64,000 bases of DNA from Bacteroidota bacterium (GCA_013287545.1 JABDDQ010000001.1:59898-123897), one strand, 5' to 3'. Shown: positions 49,585 through 58,394, counted from the stretch's first letter. The notes: generated by a model from the sequence alone, not told the origin. Numbers and translations: made by a program.

Positions 49585-50985
49585 GTGCAGATAAAAAAAA
49601 ATCTAAGAGTTTCTTTTGTTATTAGTGTAGTGCTAATTATCGTTGTTTTTTCATGTAATAATGGAGAAATAAAAGAAACAGAAGATAAAACAAATTCTGT
49701 AATTACATACGCAGATAATATTTCATTCATCCTTTTTAAAAATTGTACTCCCTGCCATAGACCAAATCAGGCTGGCCCGTTTAACCTGCTTACTTATACT
49801 GATGCTAAACGGAATGCTAAAAAAATAAAATTTGTAACACAAACCCATTATATGCCACCTTGGCCTGCCGACGCAGCTTATACACATTTTGTTGATGAGC
49901 GCATTTTATCAGCAGATGAAATAGAGCAAATAAAAACTTGGGTTGATAATGGTTGCCTTGCCGGAGATACAACTAAAGTAAAAGCACCCACTTTTTACGA
50001 AGGCTCTTTTTTTGGTAAACCCGATGTGGTAGTAAAATTGCAAGAATCCATTCCTATTAAAGGAAACGGAACCGATCATTTTTATATGGTGAAAATTCCG
50101 TTTGAATTAAAACACGATACGTTTGTTCGATTTATTGAATTTGTCCCTCAACAACGTAAACTGGCACATCACGTAAATGGGCATTTACTTAATTATGAGG
50201 ATGGAAAAAAGAAGGATGTTTTTAAAGGAATTTCTTATTACAAAGATATTCCGGGCGGAGATAAAGATGTATATAAATTAATGGGTTTATTAAACGATGA
50301 TGGCACTTATCCTGTGCTAACCCCTAACCTTGTTTATTATTTACCGGGTTACACACCACCTGTGTATCCTGAAAATATTGGAGGATATAAACTAAATAAA
50401 AAAGGTTCGTTCTTTTTGAAGAATTTGCATTATGGCCCATCGGCACACGACTGTTTGGATTCATCTACACTCAATATTTTTTACGGACCAAAACTTGTAC
50501 GCCCCATACAAGAAACACAATTAGGTACCTTTGGCATTGCCCCTGTTGAGCCTGCTTTAAACATTCCTGCAAACGCAGTAAAAACTTTTATGAGTAGATG
50601 GGTAACTCCTATTGATTTATCTATTCTTTCCGTAAATCCGCACATGCATTTATTGGGCAAAACATTTTGGGCTTTTGCCTTAACTCCACAAGGCGATACT
50701 GTTCGCTTAATAAAAATAAACAAATGGGATTTTAAATGGCAGTATTATTATACGTTTAAGCATCCGCTTAAAATTCCTGCAGGTTCAACTGTATATGCTT
50801 ATGGCATGTATGATAATACAGATAAAAACCCCTACAACCCATTTCATCCACCAAGAGATTGTAAAGAGCGAAATGATTTTATGAGTATGGGCACTACCGA
50901 AGAAATGTTTCAGTTTATTTTTACCTACCTGCGTTACCAACCGGGCGACGAACAAATTGATTTAGAGAAAAGAAAAAGTTTTTAA
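49585..50985 (+). CDS. Lipoprotein with heme-c-type CxxCH motif and copper type II ascorbate-dependent monooxygenase-like domain
   Basis: Lipobox VVFSC; FILFKNCTPCHRPNQAGPFNLLTYTDAKR; HHVNGHLLNY and NPHMHLLGKTFWAFALTPQGD...YAYGMYDNTDKNPYNP. Confidence 0.8.
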   Translation: MQIKKNLRVSFVISVVLIIVVFSCNNGEIKETEDKTNSVITYADNISFILFKNCTPCHRPNQAGPFNLLTYTDAKRNAKKIKFVTQTHYMPPWPADAAYTHFVDERILSADEIEQIKTWVDNGCLAGDTTKVKAPTFYEGSFFGKPDVVVKLQESIPIKGNGTDHFYMVKIPFELKHDTFVRFIEFVPQQRKLAHHVNGHLLNYEDGKKKDVFKGISYYKDIPGGDKDVYKLMGLLNDDGTYPVLTPNLVYYLPGYTPPVYPENIGGYKLNKKGSFFLKNLHYGPSAHDCLDSSTLNIFYGPKLVRPIQETQLGTFGIAPVEPALNIPANAVKTFMSRWVTPIDLSILSVNPHMHLLGKTFWAFALTPQGDTVRLIKINKWDFKWQYYYTFKHPLKIPAGSTVYAYGMYDNTDKNPYNPFHPPRDCKERNDFMSMGTTEEMFQFIFTYLRYQPGDEQIDLEKRKSF

Positions 50986-51924
50986 TTACTTGTTTTCCCA
51001 GGCAGTCCAGTTAGTTTCTTCGCTATTTAGTATGCCAAGGTAATTGTGGTAACGTTCAGTATAAATTTTACCTTCTTCTAAAGCTTTTATAACAGCGCAA
51101 TGTGGTTCATTAGTATGTGTGCAGTTATTAAATTTACATTGGTTCATTAGTGCTCTAAACTCAGGAAAATAATGCCCCACTTCTTCTTTTTTCATTTCAA
51201 CTAAACCTAATTCTTTTATGCCGGGTGTATCAATAATATAACCACCGGCATCTAATTTATGTAATTCAGAAAACGTAGTAGTGTGTTTTCCTTTTAAATG
51301 TATTTCAGAAAGGTTACCTGTTTTTAAATGCAACGTAGGTTGTACATTGTTTACCAGGGTTGATTTACCTGCACCGCTATGCCCGGCAAGCAACGTAATT
51401 TTATCTTTTAGCTTACTTGTTATAATAGCTATATCTTCTTTCTTTAAAGCAGAAATTTCTATACACTCATATCCTATAGAAGTGTACATGTCTATTATTT
51501 CTTGCTGTGCTTTTTTTAATTCAGCATCTAATAAATCAACTTTATTAAAAATAATTTTTGCAGGAATTCTGTAAGCTTCTGTGGTAACTAAAAACCTATC
51601 TATAAATCCGGTTGAAGTGCGTGGGTAAACCAGTGTAGCTAATAAAAATGCTTGGTCTATATTAGCGGCCAGTATATGTGTTTGTTTAGATAGGTTTAAT
51701 GATTTGCGTATAATGTAATTTTTACGCGGATATATTTTAGTAATAAGAGCACTATCACCACTTTGTTCAATCTCTACATAATCGCCCACCACAACCGGAC
51801 TTGTACTTTTGCGTAACTCTAACCTAATTTTTCCGGCAAGGTTTGCCATCAACACTTCACCTGCATCTGTACAAACTCTGTATAAATTTCCGGTAGATTT
51901 TAAAATTAAGGCACGCACACTCAC
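50986..51924 (-). CDS. rsgA: Ribosome small subunit-dependent GTPase A
   Basis: Circularly permuted GTPase: FNKVDLLD, LLAGHSGAGKSTLVN, DTPGIKELG; C-terminal CKFNNCTHTNEPHCAV zinc motif. Confidence 0.97.
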   Translation of the reverse strand: MSVRALILKSTGNLYRVCTDAGEVLMANLAGKIRLELRKSTSPVVVGDYVEIEQSGDSALITKIYPRKNYIIRKSLNLSKQTHILAANIDQAFLLATLVYPRTSTGFIDRFLVTTEAYRIPAKIIFNKVDLLDAELKKAQQEIIDMYTSIGYECIEISALKKEDIAIITSKLKDKITLLAGHSGAGKSTLVNNVQPTLHLKTGNLSEIHLKGKHTTTFSELHKLDAGGYIIDTPGIKELGLVEMKKEEVGHYFPEFRALMNQCKFNNCTHTNEPHCAVIKALEEGKIYTERYHNYLGILNSEETNWTAWENK

Positions 51925-52505
51925 GCTTTTTTTAAATCCATATATTCTTTATAAGCCTTCTCCACTTTTTTAAACCAAACTTTTCCGTACTTACGAGTAA
52001 GTGGCGTCTGCAAAAATTTATATACAGGCACATTTAATTTTAAACCACAAGCGCAAGCATCTTTACAAATGTTCCAACGGTGGTAGTTAAGTGCATCGTG
52101 GTTTTTGTGTGGTGTTATGCGTATAGGATATAAGTGGCAAGAAATAGGTTTTTGCCAATCGACTACTCCATCTTTATGAGCCATTTCAATAGCGCATTTA
52201 GCCCAGTTATTTTCATCAAAAACTACAAAGGCGCATTCTTTGTTTTTACCAACAAGGGTGGTTGTATAATCGCCATCGCTATCTAAAACATAAGGTCCGT
52301 GCTTTTCAATGGCTTTTAAACCTTTTTTATTTAGATACGGTTTTACTTTATCAACTATACTTTCAATAATAGGTAATTCATCTAAATCAAGCGGAGCGCC
52401 ACTTTCGCCGCTAATGCAGCATTCGCCTTTGCAGGCATGTAAATCGCAAACAAATTTTTCCTCAAAAAGTTCGTCAGATAGTATAGTTTTATCTATTGAA
52501 ATCAT
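51921..52505 (-). CDS. DUF3109-family cysteine-rich protein
   Basis: FVCDLHACKGECCISGESGAPLD; CHLYPIRIT; C-K-D-A-C-A-C. Confidence 0.88.
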   Translation of the reverse strand: MISIDKTILSDELFEEKFVCDLHACKGECCISGESGAPLDLDELPIIESIVDKVKPYLNKKGLKAIEKHGPYVLDSDGDYTTTLVGKNKECAFVVFDENNWAKCAIEMAHKDGVVDWQKPISCHLYPIRITPHKNHDALNYHRWNICKDACACGLKLNVPVYKFLQTPLTRKYGKVWFKKVEKAYKEYMDLKKA

Positions 52506-52621
52506 TAGGCGTTAAATTTACGGATAAAAGCCATTATAACCCTAATTCAATTTTAGTTCTTCTTAACTAAATATTAAGATATAAAAGCTGTTAATTTAGA
52601 TAATGGTTCACTTGTTTTTTG

Positions 52622-52629
52622 TAACTTTA
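52622..52629 (+). promoter_or_regulatory. -7-like box TAACTTTA upstream of the Cys-rich cassette
   Basis: TAACTTTA, 12 nt before ATG at 52642. Confidence 0.4.
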
Positions 52630-52641
52630 CACTGCAACAAA

Positions 52642-52974
52642 ATGAAATCAATTATTTACATATTGCTTTTTGTGTTCGGTTTACTAACTGTTCAGCCTGC
52701 TGTGGCAGAGGTTATACGTGTTACGCAGACTACCAACGGAGTTTGTAAAATGAAATGTTGTAAAGATGAAAAAGGAGCTAAAGAAAACAATTGCTGCTCC
52801 GGTAAAATGTGTATGCCTTGTACTGTTTGTTTATGTTGTTTTACAACCACAGTAGAAAAATCTTCGTTTATTTTTCCAAGACATTCAGAAGGCAATGATT
52901 TAATGATTGCTCAAAACTCTGATTTCCTTTCAGGGTTTATTTCTCAGTGTTTCCATCCACCTAAAATTGCATAA
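52642..52974 (+). CDS. Small exported Cys-rich protein
   Basis: Signal peptide MKSIIYILLFVFGLLTVQPAVA; CKMKCC...NNCCSGKMCMPCTVCLCC; C-terminal QCFHPPKIA. Confidence 0.72.
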   Translation: MKSIIYILLFVFGLLTVQPAVAEVIRVTQTTNGVCKMKCCKDEKGAKENNCCSGKMCMPCTVCLCCFTTTVEKSSFIFPRHSEGNDLMIAQNSDFLSGFISQCFHPPKIA

Positions 52975-53051
52975 GTAATTAGTTATTCCGTATAAAATGC
53001 GGAGCAACAATATTTATGAATCAATTTTAAAAACAATTTAATTTACTAAAA

Positions 53052-53240
53052 ATGAAAAAAGTAATTATTGGCGCAGCTGCAGCTATTATGCTTGCAAGCG
53101 CCTCGGTATACGCTGTTAACAGCGCAACAAAAACAAATGAAAGCAAAACTTCATCTTGTTGCTGTAAAGATTGTGGTTGCAATGATTGTTCTTGCGGTAC
53201 GTCTTGTGGCAGCTGTTGCGGAACCAGTTGCAGCAAATAA
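53052..53240 (+). CDS. Small exported Cys-rich peptide, metallothionein-like
   Basis: MKKVIIGAAAAIMLASASVYAVNSATKTNESKTSSCCCKDCGCNDCSCGTSCGSCCGTSCSK; 11 Cys after the signal peptide; terminator follows. Confidence 0.72.
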   Translation: MKKVIIGAAAAIMLASASVYAVNSATKTNESKTSSCCCKDCGCNDCSCGTSCGSCCGTSCSK

Positions 53241-53257
53241 AGGTTTAGCCCTTTAAC

Positions 53258-53296
53258 AAAAAATCCCCTGCTCATTGAGTGGGGGATTTTTGTTTT
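53258..53296 (+). terminator. Rho-independent terminator after the Cys-rich cassette
   Basis: AAAAATCCCC-tgctcattgagtg-GGGGATTTTTGTTTT. Confidence 0.7.
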
Positions 53297-53360
53297 ATAT
53301 GCTATCCGTTATATAATTGAAGTAGACGAAACCTTTATCTTTTACATCACAAACTTTTCA

Positions 53361-53368
53361 TAGATTTG
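53361..53368 (+). promoter_or_regulatory. -7 box TAGATTTG, 4 nt before the TPR gene ATG
   Basis: TAGATTTGgttgATG. Confidence 0.5.
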
Positions 53369-53372
53369 GTTG

Positions 53373-54725
53373 ATGAAAAAACACCTGCTTTTCATATTTT
53401 TAATTGTTAACTCCTGCCTTTCTTGTGCTCAAAACCTTGATTCTTTATGGGCGGTGTATAATAACAAAGCAGAGGCAGATACAAACCGTCTAAAGGCCAT
53501 ACAAAAGCTTATACGGAATTATGCTGGCAACAACCCTGATACAGCTATTGTTTTAGCACAACAAGAAGAACAACTGGCTGATTTATTACCACCTTCAAAT
53601 AAAAAAACATGGATTGCTGACGCCTTTGGCAATGCAGGTTTTTGTTTTATGAATAAAGGAGATTTACCCAAAGCATTAGATTATTATTTAAAAAGTTTAA
53701 AACTGTATGAAGAAATTAAAGATAAAAAAGGCATAGGATATTGTTACGTATATCTTGGTCTTTTTTATTATTACCAAGCTGAAGATTTAAAAGGCTTAAC
53801 ATACTTTTTAAAGGCTTTAAAAATAAAACAGGAGCTTGGAGATAAAAACGGCATAGGAGCTTGCTATGTTAACATAGGGAATTTTTATATTGGAAAAGCC
53901 GATCACACAACTGCATTATACTATTTTCTGAAGGCATTAGAAATACTTACTGAGGTTAAAAATAAAAAGTATATAGAAAATTGTTATGGCAATATAGGGA
54001 ATCTTTATTTCGATCAATTTGATTATACTAAAGCACTTGAATATTATATAAAGGCTTTGCGGATGCAACAAGAAATTAATGATAAAAATGGTATAGCTAT
54101 AACTTATTTAAATATTGTTGAGTTGTATGGAAGAACAGCTGATTATAAATTATCTATACTATATGGCGATTCAGCTTTACAAACAAGTAAAGAAATTGGA
54201 GACATAGATAGCGAACGTTTAACGTATTGGAAATTGGCCAAAACGTACAGCAAGATGAATAGGTATAAGGAAGCTTATGAGTGTCATGTAAAATTTAAAA
54301 CACTGACAGATAGCATTTTTAATGCTGATAATAGTAAACAACTGGGAGATTTAAAAACGCAGTTTGAAGTAGAAAAAAAGGAAGCTGAACTCAAAATTAA
54401 ATCGGATACTGAAAAAGAGAAAATTAAAGCGGTTTCTTTAGAAGAAAAGAAACGACAGGAATTAATAATAGGAGCAGTAGCGGGCATATTGTTGGTTGTA
54501 GTTATATTTTCTCTGTTTTTGTATAAACGGTTTAAAGTAACTCAAAAACAAAAGCAAATTATTGAAGAACAAAAACTGTTAGTTGATAAAGCTTATGATG
54601 AGTTGCATGAGAAGAATAAAGAAGTAATGGACAGCATTTATTATGCTGAAAAGATACAAAGAGCACTCATTACACCTGAAAAATACATAGCGAATAGCTT
54701 AAATAAATTAATGAAAAACAGTTAG
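53373..54725 (+). CDS. Tetratricopeptide repeat sensor-like protein with one TM and short cytoplasmic coiled coil
   Basis: Signal peptide, TPR units (ALDYYLKSLKLYEEIKDKKGIGYCYVYLGLFYY...), TM IIGAVAGILLVVVIFSLFLY, C-terminal KEVMDSIYYAEKIQRALITPEKYIANSLNKLMKNS. Confidence 0.88.
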   Translation: MKKHLLFIFLIVNSCLSCAQNLDSLWAVYNNKAEADTNRLKAIQKLIRNYAGNNPDTAIVLAQQEEQLADLLPPSNKKTWIADAFGNAGFCFMNKGDLPKALDYYLKSLKLYEEIKDKKGIGYCYVYLGLFYYYQAEDLKGLTYFLKALKIKQELGDKNGIGACYVNIGNFYIGKADHTTALYYFLKALEILTEVKNKKYIENCYGNIGNLYFDQFDYTKALEYYIKALRMQQEINDKNGIAITYLNIVELYGRTADYKLSILYGDSALQTSKEIGDIDSERLTYWKLAKTYSKMNRYKEAYECHVKFKTLTDSIFNADNSKQLGDLKTQFEVEKKEAELKIKSDTEKEKIKAVSLEEKKRQELIIGAVAGILLVVVIFSLFLYKRFKVTQKQKQIIEEQKLLVDKAYDELHEKNKEVMDSIYYAEKIQRALITPEKYIANSLNKLMKNS

Positions 54726-54732
54726 CTCCTTA

Positions 54733-55077
54733 CTAAGTAAGTATATCGTTCTTTTTAAAATATTCTAAAACAGCTTTTATCATCAGGTTATTTTGTTCAG
54801 CTGCTTTTAAAAAAGGTAATTGTTCTTTGGTTTTAAAATGGGGCCACCCATCTGCATCGCGCCCTTCAAACTCGTAGTAACCGTAGGGCTCTAACAATGT
54901 GCAAATAGCAATATGCATAATGTTTACTTTTTCATCTTTTTTAAATTTTTTGTAACCCATGCCAAGTTCTTGCACACCAATTAAAAAAATAATAGCATGT
55001 AAATCAGGCTCCATACCAAATTTTTCGGCAAGTGTTTCTTGCAATTGTGTCCACTCGCTTTTTGGTTTTTCTTGCAT
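54733..55077 (-). CDS. Hypothetical protein (114 aa)
   Basis: Complete ORF directly upstream of a convergent gene end and adjacent to the dsbD-like gene; no recognised domain. Confidence 0.65.
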   Translation of the reverse strand: MQEKPKSEWTQLQETLAEKFGMEPDLHAIIFLIGVQELGMGYKKFKKDEKVNIMHIAICTLLEPYGYYEFEGRDADGWPHFKTKEQLPFLKAAEQNNLMIKAVLEYFKKNDILT

Positions 55078-55084
55078 GGTTTTT

Positions 55085-57544
55085 TTAAGGATGTTTTTCT
55101 TTATACTTTAAAATGGAATTGCTTAACCAGGCTTTAAAAACGGGTAAATCTTTTCCGGTATCATAACCTATGCCGTTGTTACTTAACAAACTCTCATCAT
55201 CGTTTACAATTACATAATAAGGCTGCGAGCTAATTTTGTATTTGCTTAATTGCATAAAGCCCCACTTCATGCCTTCGGTTTCAAGCGTTACTTTGTCATC
55301 ACCCCATTGTACTTCTTTTTGTTCTGCTTTAGCAAGCTCGTGTCTGTCATCTACAAATAAAGAAACAATAACTAAATCATTAGCTAAAATATTTCTTATT
55401 TCAGGTTCAACCCAAACGTTGTCTTCCATTTTACGGCAGTTAGCACAGGCATGTCCTGTAAAATCTACCATTAAAGGTTTATGAACTTCTTTTGCATAAG
55501 CCAAAGCACTTTCATAATCGTTATGGAAAACTTTTAATCCATCCGGACCATTAATCATTTTTGCAGCCAAGGCAGATGAACTATTTTGAGTAGATGATTG
55601 TACCGATGTTGTTTGTCGTTTCCATTCAGAATAGGTTGAAGGGGGAATAACTCCGCTTAATAATTTTAACGGTGCGCCCCATAAACCCGGAACCATATAA
55701 ACGGTAAAAGCAAAAGCAAGTATGGCAAAAAATAATCGTGGTATAGTTAAAAAGGGTGCCTCAGTATCATGACTTAATTTAAACCAGCCCATTAAATAAG
55801 CTCCGGTTAAACCAAATAGCACAATCCACAAAGTAAGAAACACCTCGCGGGTAAGTATATGTGTTTGATGAACTAAATCTGCATTCGATGCAAATTTTAA
55901 AGCCAATGCTAATTCTAATAAACCAAGTGTAACTTTAACAGTGTTAAGCCATCCGCCCGATTTTGGCATGCTTTGTAACCAACTGGGTACAATGGCAAAC
56001 AAACCAAATGGTAAAGCAAACCCAAACCCAAAACCTAAGAAACCAAAAAATGGTCCGGTAGGGGAGTTACTTACTAAGGGAATTAAATTACCAATAAAAA
56101 TACCGGTACATGAAAATGAAACTAACGACAGCGTGGTAGCCATAAAAAAGATGCCGATAAAACCACCTCTGTCACTTTGCGAATCTATTTTATTAAGCCA
56201 TGAATTGGGTAATACAATTTCGAAAGCACCCAAAAAACTAATACCAAAAATAATAAGCATAATAAAAAAGAAAATATTAAAAGCCGCACTTGATGCTATG
56301 GCGTTTAAAGCAGTTTCGCCAAACACGGCGGTAATTAATAACCCCAGTGCAGTGTAAATAATAATTATGCTAAACATAAATAATAGAGCTTCTTTAATAG
56401 CTCCACTACGTGTTTTATTACGCTTTAAAAAGAAACTTACGTTCATTGGTATCATAGGAAAAACACAAGGTGTAATTAATGCGGCTAAACCAAAGCCTAT
56501 GCCTTTTAAAAATATTAGCCACCAAGGCGTACTCTCGCTTGTGGTTTTTTCTGGAGTATTAGTTTCTGCTACCGGCGTTTTAACTTCAGTAGATATTGTG
56601 GTATCTGTTTTCGTACTTGTATCTGCAATTGTCTCTTGAGTAGAAACAACTCCTTCTCCTATATTTAAAGAGAATTTTTTAGCAGGAGGAAACTCACATT
56701 TTTCTTCCGTACAAACCTGAAACACATCAAACTTACCTGTTAATGTAAATAGTTTACCAGTTTTTACTTTAATGCGTTGAGTAAAAGTGGCTTTGTTCTC
56801 AAAGTAATAAACAACTGCTTTAAATTGCGGATCCATTTTTTTTATAGGCGTACTTTCTTTAAGCTTGCCTACAAATTCGTAATCTGCAGATGGGTTAAAT
56901 TCTATGTGAGTTGGGTTTGGCCCCCCTGTTTGGTTAACAGAAAATATGTGCCATCCATTTTCAATAGCTGTATTAAAAATAATATCATACTCAGTATCCG
57001 ATACTTTTTTAGATTCTATCTTAAATATTACAGGACTGGCACCTTTTGTTGTAGTGTTTTCTATTTTTTCAACCGGCGCAGCTGCTTGCTCTATGTTAAG
57101 CGAAAACTTTTTAGCAGGCGGAAAGGTGCACATTACATCCGTACAGGTTTGAAATTCATACTTGCCCGTTACCTCAAATGTTTTATCTGTTTTTGCTTTA
57201 ATGCGTTGGGTAAAAGTGGCTTTGGTTTTGAAATAAGCTACCTGCATATCAAACACCTTATCCATTTCCTGTATGGGTGTACTTTCTTTAAGTTTTCCTG
57301 CCAGCTCATAATCTGCAGATGGGCTAAGTTCTATACGGGTAGGGTTTGGGCCATCCCCCGTTTGGTTAATAGAGTATATGTGCCAGTCTTTTTCAATAAC
57401 AGCATTAAAAACAATATCGTACTCGGTAGCCGATACTTTTCTATATTCTATATTAAATTTTACCGGATTTTTTTCTTGAGCAAATGCTTGTAATGTACCC
57501 AGCAGAATAAAAAGCAAGGCAATTTTATAGAGTAATTTTTTCAT
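55085..57544 (-). CDS. DsbD-family thiol:disulfide interchange protein with duplicated N-terminal domain
   Basis: Two DsbD-alpha-like domains, multi-TM core (GLAALITPCVFPMIPMNVSFFLKRNK), C-terminal thioredoxin DFTGHACANCRKMED. Confidence 0.94.
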   Translation of the reverse strand: MKKLLYKIALLFILLGTLQAFAQEKNPVKFNIEYRKVSATEYDIVFNAVIEKDWHIYSINQTGDGPNPTRIELSPSADYELAGKLKESTPIQEMDKVFDMQVAYFKTKATFTQRIKAKTDKTFEVTGKYEFQTCTDVMCTFPPAKKFSLNIEQAAAPVEKIENTTTKGASPVIFKIESKKVSDTEYDIIFNTAIENGWHIFSVNQTGGPNPTHIEFNPSADYEFVGKLKESTPIKKMDPQFKAVVYYFENKATFTQRIKVKTGKLFTLTGKFDVFQVCTEEKCEFPPAKKFSLNIGEGVVSTQETIADTSTKTDTTISTEVKTPVAETNTPEKTTSESTPWWLIFLKGIGFGLAALITPCVFPMIPMNVSFFLKRNKTRSGAIKEALLFMFSIIIIYTALGLLITAVFGETALNAIASSAAFNIFFFIMLIIFGISFLGAFEIVLPNSWLNKIDSQSDRGGFIGIFFMATTLSLVSFSCTGIFIGNLIPLVSNSPTGPFFGFLGFGFGFALPFGLFAIVPSWLQSMPKSGGWLNTVKVTLGLLELALALKFASNADLVHQTHILTREVFLTLWIVLFGLTGAYLMGWFKLSHDTEAPFLTIPRLFFAILAFAFTVYMVPGLWGAPLKLLSGVIPPSTYSEWKRQTTSVQSSTQNSSSALAAKMINGPDGLKVFHNDYESALAYAKEVHKPLMVDFTGHACANCRKMEDNVWVEPEIRNILANDLVIVSLFVDDRHELAKAEQKEVQWGDDKVTLETEGMKWGFMQLSKYKISSQPYYVIVNDDESLLSNNGIGYDTGKDLPVFKAWLSNSILKYKEKHP

Positions 57545-57563
57545 ACATGAGATTAGTCGGTTC

Positions 57564-57571
57564 CAAAGGTA
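57564..57571 (-). promoter_or_regulatory. -7 box TACCTTTG for the dsbD-like gene
   Basis: + strand CAAAGGTA, ~19 nt upstream of the ATG at 57544. Confidence 0.5.
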
Positions 57572-57672
57572 AAAAATTACAAGCTGAAAACGTTTTTTAC
57601 AAAACCTTTATTTAGAAACATTATAAATTAAACAGTTTATAAGTTAGGCTTGATATTACGGCTTTGGGTGTG

Positions 57673-57680
57673 TAAATTTG
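57673..57680 (+). promoter_or_regulatory. -7 box TAAATTTG upstream of sdhC
   Basis: TAAATTTG, 24 nt before ATG at 57705. Confidence 0.5.
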
Positions 57681-57704
57681 ACGCCGCTAAAAGTCTTTAA
57701 TATT

Positions 57705-58370
57705 ATGAGCAAAGAAAATTTTCTTCAATCAAGTCTGGGTAAAAAATTAGTAATGGGTATAACGGGTTTATTCCTTATAACCTTTTTAATAGTGCACGTT
57801 GGCTGTAATGCCTGCATTTTTGCCAACGATGGAGGTGTACTTTTTAACGAAGTATGCCATTTTATGTCGCATAACTTTTTTATACGTGTTATGGAAATTG
57901 TTTTGTTTGCCGGCATTTTTACGCATATGATACAGGCTTTATTATTAACCATGAAAAACAACAAAGCTCGTCCAATAAAATATGCGGTAACTAACGGCGC
58001 TTCTAATAGCAAATGGTATAGCCGTAGCATGGGTGTTTTAGGTTCGTTATTATTAATGTTTTTTGTAGTGCATTGGGCTCATTTTTGGGTTCCTACTAAG
58101 GTGGCAGTTTTTACCGGACAAGAAGAAAACACCTTTGAACATATGAAAGAAATTTTCTCGAAAGAATATGTTGTAGCAATTTATTTATTGGGTATCATTT
58201 CTCTTTGTTACCACTTATTACATGGTTTTCCATCTGCTTTTCAAACAGTAGGTTTAAATAATAAAAAATACACCCCGCTATTAAAAAAAGCGGGTGCAAC
58301 TTTTGCTATTGTGGTGTGCACATTGTTTGCAGCTATGCCAATAACTGTGTATTTAGGAATCATTAAATAA
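57705..58370 (+). CDS. sdhC: Succinate dehydrogenase cytochrome b subunit
   Basis: SSLGKKLVMGITGLFLITFLIVHVGCNACIF, HMIQALLLTMKNNKARP, followed by sdhA and sdhB. Confidence 0.93.
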   Translation: MSKENFLQSSLGKKLVMGITGLFLITFLIVHVGCNACIFANDGGVLFNEVCHFMSHNFFIRVMEIVLFAGIFTHMIQALLLTMKNNKARPIKYAVTNGASNSKWYSRSMGVLGSLLLMFFVVHWAHFWVPTKVAVFTGQEENTFEHMKEIFSKEYVVAIYLLGIISLCYHLLHGFPSAFQTVGLNNKKYTPLLKKAGATFAIVVCTLFAAMPITVYLGIIK

Positions 58371-58394
58371 TTTAAGAATTTAAAAGTTTTATAT

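Noticed and set aside
52309-52515. 68-aa + strand ORF opposite the DUF3109 gene
   Set aside because: Antisense to a supported CDS with no independent signal.
53027-53275. Alternative-frame and antisense ORFs (53027-53275 -, 53068-53256 +) over the Cys-rich peptide
   Set aside because: Only the 53052-53240 frame has a signal peptide and coherent Cys pattern; the others are low-complexity by-products.
56777-57493. 238-aa ORF on + strand opposite the dsbD-like gene
   Set aside because: Antisense to a confident CDS; its repeated segments simply mirror the duplicated DsbD N-terminal domain.
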